Positions 24,636 through 37,106 of a DNA stretch of 56,910 bases are shown here, piece by piece. Below the pieces are notes generated by a model. The model ran no database searches. It was given only the letters and a program-made list of their open reading frames with translations, and had not been told where the DNA came from. A program made the position numbers and the translations under genes. Numbering within the stretch: position 1 is the stretch's first letter; every line of letters begins with the position of its first letter. This DNA is from Ophryocystis elektroscirrha (Eukaryota; Apicomplexa; Conoidasida; Neogregarinorida; Ophryocystidae): assembly GCA_030141585.1 (NCBI GenBank), contig JAQIFP010000034.1:1-56910 (forward strand), given 5' to 3'.

Positions 24636-27600
24636 CCTTATTGTTTTAGTGTTGCTGAATCAGAACAGCAGCAAATAAATAGTCTAAATTTGGATAACGG
24701 TAAAATTATATTCATTTATAAATTGAAAGGCTTGAAACCTCTAGCGGCTTTTATTGACAAAATCCCACCCTATAATGAAAATTGGGTTCCCGAAAAAGAT
24801 AATTTTTATCACTGGTATATGCCGGAAAGCATCGTGAAGTAAATATTCACTAAATTCTGTAAGGAACTTTAGAGCGTATAATGCAGTGGGCATATACAAT
24901 CTATATCCATGGCAATCTGAATGCTTACAATTATCCTTGGGGGAACAATTGAATTTTTTTGAGAGTAAAAATACTTAAATTTACCTAATTACATAAATAT
25001 CTGTTTTGTATAATTTAATTGTCAGGATTTGAAAAAAATGATCCTCAAGTTATTAATCCTTCATCTATATTGTATACAGCTCCTACAAGTGGCGGAAAAT
25101 CCCTTGTTGCAGAGATTATTATGACAAGGTAAAAAAAAAAAAAAAAAAAAAAATAAAGAACTGTACTTTTTTACGCACGCCGTTGTTTATATATTTTACC
25201 CCATATATCCTTATGTTCTGAAAAAGTTGCTTATTTGAAAAACATATTGGGAAACACCACTGTTGGTTTGCGCATCGAATCATTTCATTCTGCTGAAGGT
25301 ATAGTGTATTATTCGTTTGAAATTATTTTGTGAGATATTGCAAAAAACATTATTCATATTATTTTTTTTAGTTGTAGACAATATAGATAAATTAAAATTC
25401 GATCTATACTAATAGAAAATTATACATATATGTTTATATGTATATATAAAATATATATACATGTGCATGTATATATTATATATACAAATGAATATATATT
25501 TGTACTTATATATATAAGTATAAATGTAAACATGTATATTTATGTAATACATTTGTATATATATATTGAATCTGATTTTATACATATATATATATATATA
25601 TATGTATCTATATGTAATTATGTGTAATTATGTGTAATTATGTGTAATTATGTGTAATTATGTGTACATATATATATGTGTGCATGCATATATATGTCTA
25701 TATAAATATACAATGATACTTTAATATTTTTTTTTATAAAAAGTCTAAGAAATATTTAAATGAGTGACTGAATAATTTACGTAATTTTATATTTTAAGTA
25801 CACGGATATTGAAAAAAAAACAGGATCCGCTGCATCTTGGCACAAAGGAATTGACATAGCTGTGTGCACTATAGAGAAAGCTAATGCAATTATAAACCGT
25901 TTAATTCTGGAGCTAATGCAGGAATTGAAACTACTCAGTAGACCAGAATATGAAGATGTTCAAGCTTCCCAGCTATTTCACACAACGCTTAGTTTTATAG
26001 GACTTATTGTCATTGATGAGTTACATTATGTCGGTGACGAGCAAAGGTACTTTTTTTTTTTATTTTTTATTTTTTTTAGAGGATTTTTATTAGAACTCTT
26101 ACTCACAAAATTAAAACAATTGAATTATGTGTTGAGTCAAAGGCAAAAAGAAGTTGTAGGACTTGTAGATAAGATTCAATTGGTAGCTATGTCTGCAACA
26201 ATTCCAAATGTTAAAGAAGTAAGAATTTTTTTTTTTTTTTTTTTTTTGATTGCAGAATGGATGAATGCATATATTCACACTACACATGTTAGACCTACTC
26301 CTTTGAATATTTACGTTAAATATCAGTCTATGGTATTGATCTAATTGTTAGTTTATAGATATCATATTCAGATGCACAAAATAGATTCAATAAATTCATG
26401 GGAAGGAAGCGATATCTCAATCAAAGAGCTACCACCGACCAATTTATGCGTAGTAGATCCTGAAACCATGCACCGTGTTACAATCAAAGATTCTGATCAT
26501 TTAGGGTATCTTGTTTGGGAGAAATACAAACATAAACAACAAACCTTAGTATTTTGTGCAACAAAGCAGTGGTGTCAAACTTGTTGTAGTTTCTTGAAAA
26601 AGTAAGAAATGAGTAAGAAATAGAATAATTGGAAGAAAAATTAATAAAAATCAACAATAGAAAAAAGAAAAAAGTATTAAAAAAAAAAGATAGAGTAAAA
26701 AAAAATGTAAAAAGCAAAAGTAAAAAGAAAAAGTAAAAAAAAAAGTAAAGAGAAAAAGTAAAAAGATAAATAAAAACTAAAAAGAAAATAAAAAAGTAAA
26801 TAGATAAATAAAAAATAAAAAGAAAAAGAAAAAGTTAAAAGAAAAAGTAAAAAAAAAGTAAAAAGATTTTGATAAAAGAATAAGAAGAAAAAGTAATTTT
26901 AGAAAAAAAGTAAGCTTAAATAAGACAAGTAAAACTAAGCAGAAAGAAGAAACTCTAAAGTGCAAAAAAATTCTATAATTTTGATTGTTTAACTTGTTTT
27001 AAAATAGACTTCATGACATACTATTACTGTTTTTATTGTCAGAATTATTCCTTACTACAAAACAATGAATCAAAAAAAAGGTTGGTTTTTTTTTTTATTG
27101 AAAGAAATTCAGACAATAAAACCGAGAATATCTCTTCAATCGCCAGTGTAAAATCATTTTTCAAACTTTATATCTCATAGCCTGTTTTTGAAGAAGTGGA
27201 TCATGGAAAACAGCGTGAATTTTTCATTGAAGAAATAAAACAATCAGGACATATCACGTGCCCGTTGTTATTAGAGTGTCTCTCTCTTGGTATAGCTTAT
27301 CATCACGCAGGTTTTTTTTTTTTTTTTTTTTATTTTTTCTTAGGAATGACTGCAGAAGAAAGAAATTATGTTGAATACGGATTTCGTTCTCATATAATAT
27401 ACGTAATTTGTGCTACTTCTACTTTGGCTGTTGGAGTCAATTTACCTGTGAGTAGAGTAATATTCCGCTCAACTCAAGTATGAAGCTTAACATGTTAATA
27501 TAATATAAAATCGAAGGTCGGAAATACAGACATAGATGGAGCTAGGTTTCAGCAAATGGCTGGTAGGGCTGGGAGAAAAAATTTAGACGTTTTTGGGGAA

Positions 27601-28308
27601 GCTATTGTAATGTGCTCGACAGAGAAAGAATATAATAGAATTCTTAACGTTATAAAAGAACCGGTTCATCCAATACGAAGCGTTCTTACAAAACTGCGTT
27701 TGGCTCGGCTAATAACAGATCTTATAGTATTGAGATTAGTTGGCAATGTTCATGAATTATATTCAGCATTAATAAATAACTCTTTACTAATATATCAAGT
27801 AATTTTTTTTTTTTTTTTTTATCTAATAGATGAAATTTCTTAGCAGCAAATCGGAATCCGAGCTTGAAATATCTCATTTTATTGAGGATGTTCAGTATTG
27901 CCTTAATTACCTCAATAATAATGTAATTATTTCTTGGATCGACGAAGAGAATTTTAATGAAGTAACTATTCAATATTTAAATAGTTAATTCTCTATATAT
28001 ATATATATTTTCAAGTGTTTGCGATACTTGTGTAAATGTGTTCACATTAATTTACTAATGTACCACTTATTTGAATTTAAGTTTATATATATAATACACA
28101 GATATATATACACATATATATAGACAAATGTTTATACACATATATATACATCTATATATATACGCAAATATATATACACATATATATATACACATAAATA
28201 TATACACATATATTTATACACCTATATGTATACACATATATATATATACATATACACATATATATATACACAATATATATATATATGAATATATACGCAT
28301 ATGTATAG

Positions 28309-28339
<31 letters not shown>

Positions 28340-29578
28340 CACGTATGTATACACATATATATACTAATATATTTATACACATATATATATACACATATAT
28401 ATATAGACATACATATATACACATATATATATACACATATATATATACACGTATATATATACACGTATATATATACACGTATATATATACACATATATAT
28501 ATACACATATATATATACACATATATATATACACATATATATATACACATATATATATACACCTATATATATATATGCATATATATATATATACATATAT
28601 GTATAAACATATATGTATTTTTTTTTTATATATATATATGTTTATATATAATTATAAATTTTCTTATTATAGTACAAGTTAAATGAGTTGTATAAATTAG
28701 GGTGTAATTTTGAGTTAATTTATTTTGTAGACTCTAGTTGATCCGTTTAAATCAATAGTTGTTTCTTCCCATTTCCATTTAAAAAACACTTACATGCATA
28801 AAATGTTTTTTTCTAAAGCTAGCGCAGAGTGGCAGGAACGACTTCACGGAAACAAAGCATTAATGGAAAAAAAAGAGTTTTTTGAGAATGACGAGTTACA
28901 TGCTACGCCATTAGGGAGAGCGTTAGTAGAATGCGGTGTGTCTATAGGAGATGGTCTAGAGATTTTTAGTACAATTCATAGAGATCAAATTTGTGGCATC
29001 AAATTTCTTTACTCGAATCTCGACTTATTACTGTTTCTTACTGTTGGTGATTTTGCTGCAGAAATCTCTTATGATGTTTATTTTAAACTTGTTCAACAAG
29101 ACACCTATAATCAATTTTTGCACCCTTTAGGAATAAACAGGCAAACACTAGAAACGCATTTATCTGAATTCAAACATCTTAAGAAAATTGATTCCATTCA
29201 TGAAGCTTTGATGCTATTTAAGTAAAAGAAAGTATTTTAGTGTTAATTGTCAAAAATGTGCAATATAAAAGGCTATACAATTAGTTTAGTGTTAATTGAT
29301 AGTATTATAGCAACATTATGTCCAAAATTGCTATAAAATATATAAGTAACTATTTATATATTTGAAGTGGCATACACATATATATATGCATAATCAGATA
29401 TATATAAACTAATACATATATCATATACAAATGTATATATACATGTATATGCTTAATTAAATATATATGTCTAAACCTTATATATACACATATTATATAC
29501 AAATGTATATGTATATACATATATATATGCAATTGTATATGTATACACATATATATATGCGAATGTATATATATACAC

Positions 29579-29611
<33 letters not shown>

Positions 29612-31130
29612 TATATATATACACATATATATATATATATATATACATACATCTATATATATATATACATATATGCATAGTTAAACATATATATATATAT
29701 ATATATACATACTAACAAATTTACACATATATATAGACATACCAATATTACCAGTGTATGGATATATATAATTTAGGAAACATCGATTAAAATAGTTTCA
29801 ATATAAATTAGTAACTAACATGATGTTGTCTGATTTTATAAATATTAGAAAATATTTAAATTTATGTAAATCTTTTTGGAATTACAATAATATTTTGTAT
29901 ATATTTACTAATAATTACTGTCCCATAAATAATAATGTCATAAACACAAAATAGTCTAATCTAAATTAATAAAGAATTTCTGTAGATTAAACGCTAAGCA
30001 GTTGCATAAATTCCACAGGCAGCGCTTGGTGCACCAAGCGTATTATGCCTGCATATTATCAGACATAATGAACGAAATTGATCCAGGCGAAATATGTAGC
30101 AAGTACAAAGCTTATCGTGTATATTTTGGAGTACAGATATAATTTACGTGTTGGGGAGTTCAGTCAAATACGAAGTAAGGCTATGATGATGGCTGGCATA
30201 ATAACTTCTTTATCAAACAAGCTGGGCTGGTAAGAAATCAGTCAGAGATTCAGATGTACAGGACAATACTTGAAAGTGCTCTTAACAAAGTTAAACAGTT
30301 ACTGTCAGAGACTTATAGCGACAAAGCTGATGTCTGTTTTAAGACATGCGACTTTATATCTGTAAGCAACAATTTACTTTTCTCAATGATGAAAATATTA
30401 TAAATGATAAATAAAAAAATTAGGTTATAATTTTACGCATGCATATATATATATATACATATCTACAAATATATATATGTATATATATATATAAGCGTGA
30501 GTATATTCCCTTGATTATATTTATCGAAATGATTCAAAAAGGCGAAACTGACTTTATCTTAGATATTTGCATATGAAACTTCTATAAATGGTTTATTAGC
30601 ACATGCTGTGTACATATATTTTTATGTATGGTGGTTAGTACAGATATATTTTTGTTAGCTATGCACATTAATGTATTATAGTGTTGTATAATACACATAT
30701 ATCTATACTCTGTATATATATGTATATATTAATATAAATATAGCTCAGCCTATATGCGCACAGATAAACAATTATAGACATCATTTATTAGTGTATACAC
30801 ATGTGTAAAAAAAAAAAAAAAAGTTATCCAAGTTAAAACTCTCAGTTAATATAGAGTTTTAATAGAAACGGATAGCTACACTATTGTATGATTCTGGAAT
30901 AACTTCAGTAAATTTACTGGCGCGTCTGGATTTAGAGCAGCTTCAAAATATATTGAAATCAGATAAAAAAAAAGAAATTCAATCTGAGGCAACCAGCGTT
31001 GTTGCTCAAACTATCCTTCGTAAAGCTAAAGAAATGTTAGATCGGGAGCTTTTAGTAGGTCTTTTTTTTTTTTTTTTATACTTTGCAGGATGAAATTGAT
31101 ACATCCATTTACGGAGCCATCGTTGATTGA
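24636..31130 (+). CDS. POLQ/HELQ-type superfamily 2 DNA helicase (5' end not placed)
   Basis: Ski2-like helicase matching the helicase half of DNA polymerase theta. Coding segments: 24636-24838, 24873-24964, 25026-25128, 25159-25303, 25799-26046, 26080-26218, 26249-26332, 26372-26601, 27043-27080, 27113-27147, 27181-27310, 27344-27477, 27517-27798, 27830-27961, 28731-29221, 29986-30118, 30159-30229, 30262-30361, 30866-31054, 31089-31130; about 1006 aa. Motifs: I APTSGGKS, Ia [61 protein letters not shown]. Later landmarks: the LGRAL helix, [16 protein letters not shown], and the HhH-like [14 protein letters not shown]. No polymerase domain follows. Family role: DNA end-joining or interstrand crosslink and fork repair. 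All joints are GT-AG and in phase except the one at 26219-26248. Confidence 0.87.
25425..25725. repeat. Intronic microsatellites including five 10-bp units
   Basis: Within the helicase intron 25304-25798. A clean run of TGTGTAATTA repeats occupies about 25610-25666; the rest is TA/TACA sequence. Confidence 0.85.
26602..27042 (+). repeat. Purine-only intron tract in the helicase gene
   Basis: Intron of 441 nt that begins GTAAGA. For nearly 350 nt (26602-26965) the + strand is almost only A and G with scattered T, built on short AAAAAGTAAA-like units, before ordinary AT sequence resumes. It stands out from the TA-type filling of all other long introns here. Confidence 0.8.
28085..28640. repeat. 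Tandem (TATACACATATA)-type array in helicase intron
   Basis: Intron 27962-28730 carries a long array of 12-14 bp units alternating TATATATA with ACACATA, with some ACACGTA variants at 28450-28490. Tyr/Ile ORFs on both strands are artefacts. Confidence 0.9.
29370..29725. repeat. TA/ACATA microsatellites in helicase intron
   Basis: Located in intron 29222-29985. Runs of TATATACACA and TATATACATA, without coding content. Confidence 0.85.
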
Positions 31131-31698
31131 CTTTGAAGACTGATAGTCCAAATGCATTAAAATATGCTGAATAAACGCTTCTTTCTATGCACGCTTATTA
31201 GCAAATCTTTGTTATATGAAACATATTAGATTTATTAGTGGTAAATGAATTTTTTTTCATTTTTTACACCTATATATATGATATAGACTATATATATGGG
31301 CAGATATATGTTGCCCATATAATACATTCATATCAAAACAATGCAAATAGGTTAATACATATAAACGTTTTTACGTTTATTATATAATTACTATTGGAAA
31401 TATAAACACTAATTAATTTTTATCCTAAGGGAGTAGAGTGGAGTTTTTTTTTTTGACTTTAAAAAGTCTATGTGTAATATAGACTGTATAGTCAAAGCTC
31501 ATGATGCTAAATGTATTTATAATATAAATGACAAATTAATTAAAAATAAAATATTCTAGTTATTTAGATTTAAAATTAATTAAACTTGTATATAAATAAC
31601 GTTATTTTGAAGTTTTAAGTATATATATATTTACTGGCAAAATAAATTATTTATATTTGTACGAATATTAGGCAATATCATAAACTTCAGAAAATATC
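31131..31698. other. Intergenic spacer helicase / hexokinase-like gene
   Basis: AT-rich, no ORF. Contains ATATATG/CATATAT inverted pairs around 31270-31330 that could fold, but nothing diagnostic of an RNA gene. Confidence 0.45.
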
Positions 31699-32892
31699 AT
31701 GAGTAACGGGTTACCAAATAAATTAGTTTATGATGTAATTAATAATATAGCGAATTCACTCGAATAAAATATATTAACTATGTGTAATTCAGGAACTCAT
31801 ATATACACTAAATCCTGATGCAAAAAAGATAACAACTTTATATAAAACATTTCACGATGAATTTACTCAAGTTTTATACCAAGAAAATCAACCCTCAGTG
31901 CATCAATCCAGCCCCAATATAAAAATTATAGATACGCATGTTCTGTATCAGCACGTTAGACATATAAAGGTGCGTAAATAATTCAAAATAGTTTTGTACC
32001 ATTGTTTTACATGCAAACTTGTGTAATGTATGTAATATTAATAAATGTAATATCTTAGCTAACTTATAAGTTCAAATTTATACGTGCAACATATATGACA
32101 TCATATTACTTAAAATTTTTTTTATATTAAATAAAAAAAAAAAAAAAAAATATATTTATAAACCCTACAATTGAGTACATCAATGCTAGTTAACAATAAT
32201 TTTTTTTTTTTCTATAATATAGCTGACAAAAAAAAAGTTTGATCAATTTGTATCTCTATAAATAGATATAGTTTATATGTAGATATAATCAAATTAAGTG
32301 CGTGAATATTTATACATGCATTAGATTACATATAAAATTTTAATAACTAGTATATATGATAAGTTTTTTGATCAACACATAAGGCAATAAATGTCACCGT
32401 ATGTGTATATAAACAATTTTTATTTACAAATTTGCAAGAATGTATACATCAATTAGTATACACCTCAATATAAACAACATATTGAATATATATATATATA
32501 TATATATTTATATACATACTACTAATATAAATGTATCATATTTAAATTTTATATAATTACATATCTATAAAAATAGCAATATAAATATATATATGTGCAA
32601 ATATATACACATATATATACAAATATATATGTAAACATATACATATAGTTAGTTGTACACATATATACACATATACATATATACACATATACATATATAC
32701 ACATATACACATATACACATATATATAAACATATACATATATATACATATATATACACATGTACATATATATATACATCTATATATACACATATATATAC
32801 ACCTATATATACACGTATATATACACCTATATATACACGTATATATACACCTATATATACACGTATATATACACCTATATATACACGTATAT

Positions 32893-32939
<47 letters not shown>

Positions 32940-33629
32940 AAAAATAAGATGCAGATATATAAACTTATACTTATAAGTATATATATTTATATGAATACTA
33001 GTTTATATATGCTTATACCATATATAATATATATATACATATAAATATAGTCATTTGCGCATATATTCATATAAATCCATAATTATGTATATCCTTATAA
33101 ATCCATAATTATGTATATCCTTATAAATTCATAATTATATATATTCATATATTAGAGACAATATACAAATATAAATTTTATTAATATACTTGTTTCATAC
33201 ATATATAATTTATAGCATATATTAAGACAAATATATATTTATAATAAAAAGACTATATATATGCATAATTACAGATAAAGATTTATGTATATATATGCAT
33301 GGTGGTTTATTGAAGGAAAATTGCATTACTTAATATTTTGTAGGATACATTTGTGATAAGTGTGGAAATATTTGGAATTCACGCAGCCTACGTTTCCAAT
33401 GTTGAATCATTTGACATATTAGACTTCACTAAATGGAAATCCGTATTTGTACCTTACAAAACCATAAAAAACGAGGAGTTAAGACTTGGAGACCCAAAAT
33501 TAACAGCGACTGTATTTGTAAATACTGTCATAAAAGCTGTCAAAGAAGTTCTTGAAACTATTACAATAGAGCATCCTGTTGAAGCGGTTCTTGCATCTTG
33601 TTTGTTCTTGGACCAGCAGGTAATAAAAT

Positions 33630-33668
<39 letters not shown>

Positions 33669-34033
33669 ATTAGACTATATATTATATTTACCTATATATA
33701 CATATAAATATATGTATATTAACTATACCAATTTATATATATATATATATTACCTTCAGATTTTATATTAAATACACTAATTTATATTTTAGTGGAATTG
33801 AATTTGTAGAAATGTTGCAAGTAGATACTACATAATATTTTTTTTTATCAATTAGGGTTCAAGAATAACATTTCTGATGTATGAAGATTTTTGTGAACAA
33901 AATGAGTTAGACCCACTAGCCAATGTGGATATTATGTTCTTATGTAATCTACATCTCGAAAAAGAAAAATTCCCTATACGAATCACTAAGGCGATTAGCC
34001 ATACGGTAATATAAATACGTATTAAATGTGTAT

Positions 34034-34080
<47 letters not shown>

Positions 34081-35660
34081 GACACCTATGAGTTGTTGGT
34101 CACATATAAGTGTATTTATGTAGATGTATCTGTGAGTAAATAGATGTATATATGTACATAATGTATATGCTTAATTATTTGTATGGTTATATGCACATAT
34201 ATGTATATATATGTATATATATTTATATAAATCTATATATGTGTATATATGCACATAATGTATATGCTTAATTATTTGTATGGTTATATGCACATATATG
34301 TATATATATATATATATATGTTTGTTACTGTTACAGGCTGCACATTTATTGGTTGGAGTACAATTGACGGGAGATAATACTCCTAAATGTTTACTATCTG
34401 TACATTTGGGACACACAATTCGAATTTCGTATTTACAGCCGAATTCTAATGAACTAGGATTTAAAGGGGAAATATTGGATGTGGAAATAGCAAATTTTAA
34501 CAAAGTTCATTTTGATAAATTTTCTTGTGTTGCAACTCACGCACTTCCTTATACAGTTGTCGATTTTGAGGTATAAATTAAGAGTGACTTCACATTGTTT
34601 TAGATTGGTGCCAGCCATGATTCCAAAGTGCTTTCTAGACCTTTTGAAGCCATGACTGTGACTTCATGTATACATGAAATATGTCGTCGCTCCATATTAC
34701 GTATTTTTCAGACAAGAGCCACTGCCTCTTTTTGGTAATATCCTATACTTTAGATTATTTTACGATTAATGCCATAGTTTTATTTACAAAATTTTAAATA
34801 AATATGTAGTTTTAAAAATCTATGAAATGTAGTTAAATAATCAGAATATTCTAATCATAATTAGAATATTTAGCATTTTTGGCATTAAATAATTTATTAA
34901 TATCTAACGTATACAAACATATCCATAAATCTATTTTATAAATAGTTAATGATGATCAAACCTTGAAACGTTCTAAAATAAATTCTATAATAACTATATA
35001 TTAAATTATATGCAGTTATAATTTATTAATTAAAATGAGTTTTTGAAAAAAATAATTTTCTATGAAACATATATATATTAAAGTATACGATTTTTGTATT
35101 TATTTACAATTTTTATAACTATTAAATTTTTCGAGTGTATAAAAAATATAAAAAATTTATAACAAATAATTAATCATATTTATAAAAATACTTCAATCAC
35201 AGTTATTATACATAATTGATAATAGAGTGTATATATTAATTTATGCTACAGGACCCCGCACATAATGAGCTATGATCTTTGTGCGGAGATTTTCGCAAGT
35301 TCGGATAGTACAGAGCTGATAAGACGTCATTTTAAGGAAATGTATAATTGGGAGTTGACAGTAGAAGAGGCAGGAATGGTAGCTAGAATTGTAGAATCAG
35401 TTTTCCAACGTTCTGCTTTTCTGGTCTCAATATGTATCGGTTCTTTGGCTAAACGGACTGGTAGATTACAGTCAGCCCTTGGAGGTGTGGCTGTAGCATT
35501 GACTGGTCAACTTGGCTGTAATTTGTACTATCAAGCTTTACTCAGAAAAAACTTGAATGATATTTTTGAGCGTGAAACGGAAACTCTTATAATTTTCTTA
35601 ACCAATACCGACCATAATGCTTTAGGTGCAGCAATATTTAACTCTATTAAAAGTCGCTAA
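31699..35660 (+). CDS. Hexokinase-fold protein with degenerate active site (candidate pseudohexokinase)
   Basis: Exons 31699-31734, 31793-31969, 33344-33619, 33856-34005, 34337-34570, 34604-34734 and 35252-35660 join in phase to about 470 aa, the usual hexokinase length. Fold-wide landmarks align in order: an N-terminal helix ([18 protein letters not shown]), [15 protein letters not shown] for [19 protein letters not shown] for [29 protein letters not shown] for CEVGLIVGTGSNACY, FEIGAS for EWGAFG, RPFEAM...HEICR for FEKMISGMYLGEIVR, the C-terminal helix [16 protein letters not shown], and NALGAA for GSGVGAA. The catalytic Asp of VNDT is His (ISHT), and phosphate and glucose motifs are altered (see findings). 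The frame is intact with normal introns (58 and 33 nt among them), so it is expressed-looking rather than a decayed pseudogene. Confidence 0.75.
32460..32945. repeat. Higher-order 24-bp repeat in hexokinase-like intron 2
   Basis: At about 32799-32890 two 12-bp monomers alternate strictly, ACACCTATATAT and ACACGTATATAT, four times each. Simpler ACACATATATAC units precede them. Confidence 0.9.
33060..33150. repeat. 26-bp tandem repeat
   Basis: Unit containing ATAAATCCATAATTATGTAT, two close copies plus a diverged third, in the same intron. Confidence 0.85.
34150..34315. repeat. Direct duplication of about 57 bp
   Basis: The segment containing GCTTAATTATTTGTATGGTT occurs at about 34168 and again at about 34265, period near 96 bp, in the intron 34006-34336. 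Confidence 0.85.
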
Positions 35661-36089
35661 AAAAAAAAAAAAAAACCCTACAAAAAAATTTGCCAATGCA
35701 TAAAAAAAAAAAAAAGTTTATATTTTCTTTATTCCTCCCATAATTTTTAAACTTACTAATATTCTTTAAAATTAATGTGTGTTATTGAATGTATTGTCAA
35801 ATATTTGATTACATCAATATATTGTTGATTATATTTTGTTTCAATTATTTGCACGTTAAAACACTATTGTGGTTTGAACGTGCAATTTTAAAATCGTATT
35901 ATTGAAATATTCAAAATTATTATATACATATATTCCAAGTAACGTTTAATTTAATTAAAAGTATACATTATTGAAGATAAAGCAGTAATCTGATATTTCG
36001 GTATAATTGTGAGGAAAAAAAAAACATAAGTGTGCAGTTCTTTGGGAAAAAAAAAAAGCTATAGAAAAAAAGTTAGCACTCAAGATAAG
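35661..36089. other. Intergenic with A-runs
   Basis: Two 13-17 nt A-runs directly follow the hexokinase-like stop codon and probably belong to its 3' UTR. The rest is unstructured AT-rich sequence. Confidence 0.45.
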
Positions 36090-37106
36090 ATGTGGTATAC
36101 AACACGCTACGAAGGATTTGATAATAATTACAAGTCGCAGACAGCACGAAGTAATATACTTGCAAATGATTCATCTATGATAAATCATTTATTTATGGAT
36201 TTGCTGCGCACATCCGTGCTACTAAAAGTTATTAGTATAACAGGGTTAATGTTAACATATTATTTGTATAAGGGGACTGGATTTTTTACGTATAACTTAG
36301 AATTCACGACGGAGGATCAGAGAATGAGTGGGGGTTTCAGAGCTGGTTTAGCTTTATTTTCGGGATTATATTTAGTGGGATCCGTTTACATGCTTTTATT
36401 TCAAGCATTTTTATCGGATGATGCGTGCTGGGCACGTGGATATCGGTCGGGAGCTAAATGGTTGAATAATGCGACATTTTACGATGTAGTTTCCGCAACT
36501 ATTCAGTTTATTTTATTTATTTACATGTTAAACGATTATAATCGTGTCTGGTGGAGACACTTTAATTCAGGAGGGGCCGAATGGTCTTTTGCAATATTTG
36601 CTAGGTTTCTTAATGCATTTTCCTGTCTATATTACGCTAATGCGTTCTTTTTACTAGAAGTTTATCACGACACAGGTACCAATGATTGGCATGGGGTCTT
36701 AAATTGGTTCTTATTCACTGTTACAGGAGCTGCTGGTAAGTGCATAATTAAATTTATTTTATTTATTTTAATTTATATATGTTTGGCTTTATATGCAAAC
36801 AAAAATAAAGATTTTCATAAATTATATATTTTAATAAAAATTTACATATAAACAGATTACTTTATATTGTAATTCTCAAATATAACTTTATTTTCAGAAA
36901 TAAATTCCATATGGTTTGGAAACGCGGCGTTAGCAATTATACTTCATTGGATAGCCAACATATCTTGCTTAGTATGGGCAATGGCATTTGAGCAGGAGAT
37001 GAACCTCTCTGCCCCAGGGTTAAATGAATCAGAGTTAACAAATGATATTGAAGCCCAAGTTGAAAAATATACAAAAATCAACCCGTACCAAAATTTATCC
37101 AATTAA
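36090..37106 (+). CDS. Unrecognised multi-pass membrane protein
   Basis: Two exons, 36090-36735 and 36898-37106, give 284 aa; phases match (1/1) with GTAAGT and TTTTCAG sites. Six hydrophobic segments are visible: around residues 35-57 (VLLKVISITGLMLTYYLY), 82-106 (LALFSGLYLVGSVYMLLF), 120-145, 165-190 (FARFLNAFSCLYYANAFFLL), 200-217 and, after the intron, ALAIILHWIANISCLVWAMA. Loops contain conserved-looking aromatic/acidic stretches (DDACWARGYRSGAKW; NRVWWRHFNSGGAEW). No signal peptide; the C-terminus is short and acidic. The ATG at 36090 is the first with good frame. I do not know the family. Confidence 0.7.

Noticed and set aside
28085..28640. Regular short repeats resembling a CRISPR array.
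   Set aside because: No unique spacers, unit length 12-14 bp, eukaryotic intron context.
30119..30138. Possible 13-20 nt introns in the helicase gene and a 19-nt intron in the YTH gene.
   Set aside because: Reconsidering donors gave 40-nt (30119-30158), 32-nt (30230-30261) and 34-nt (22433-22400) introns that keep phase and family alignment.
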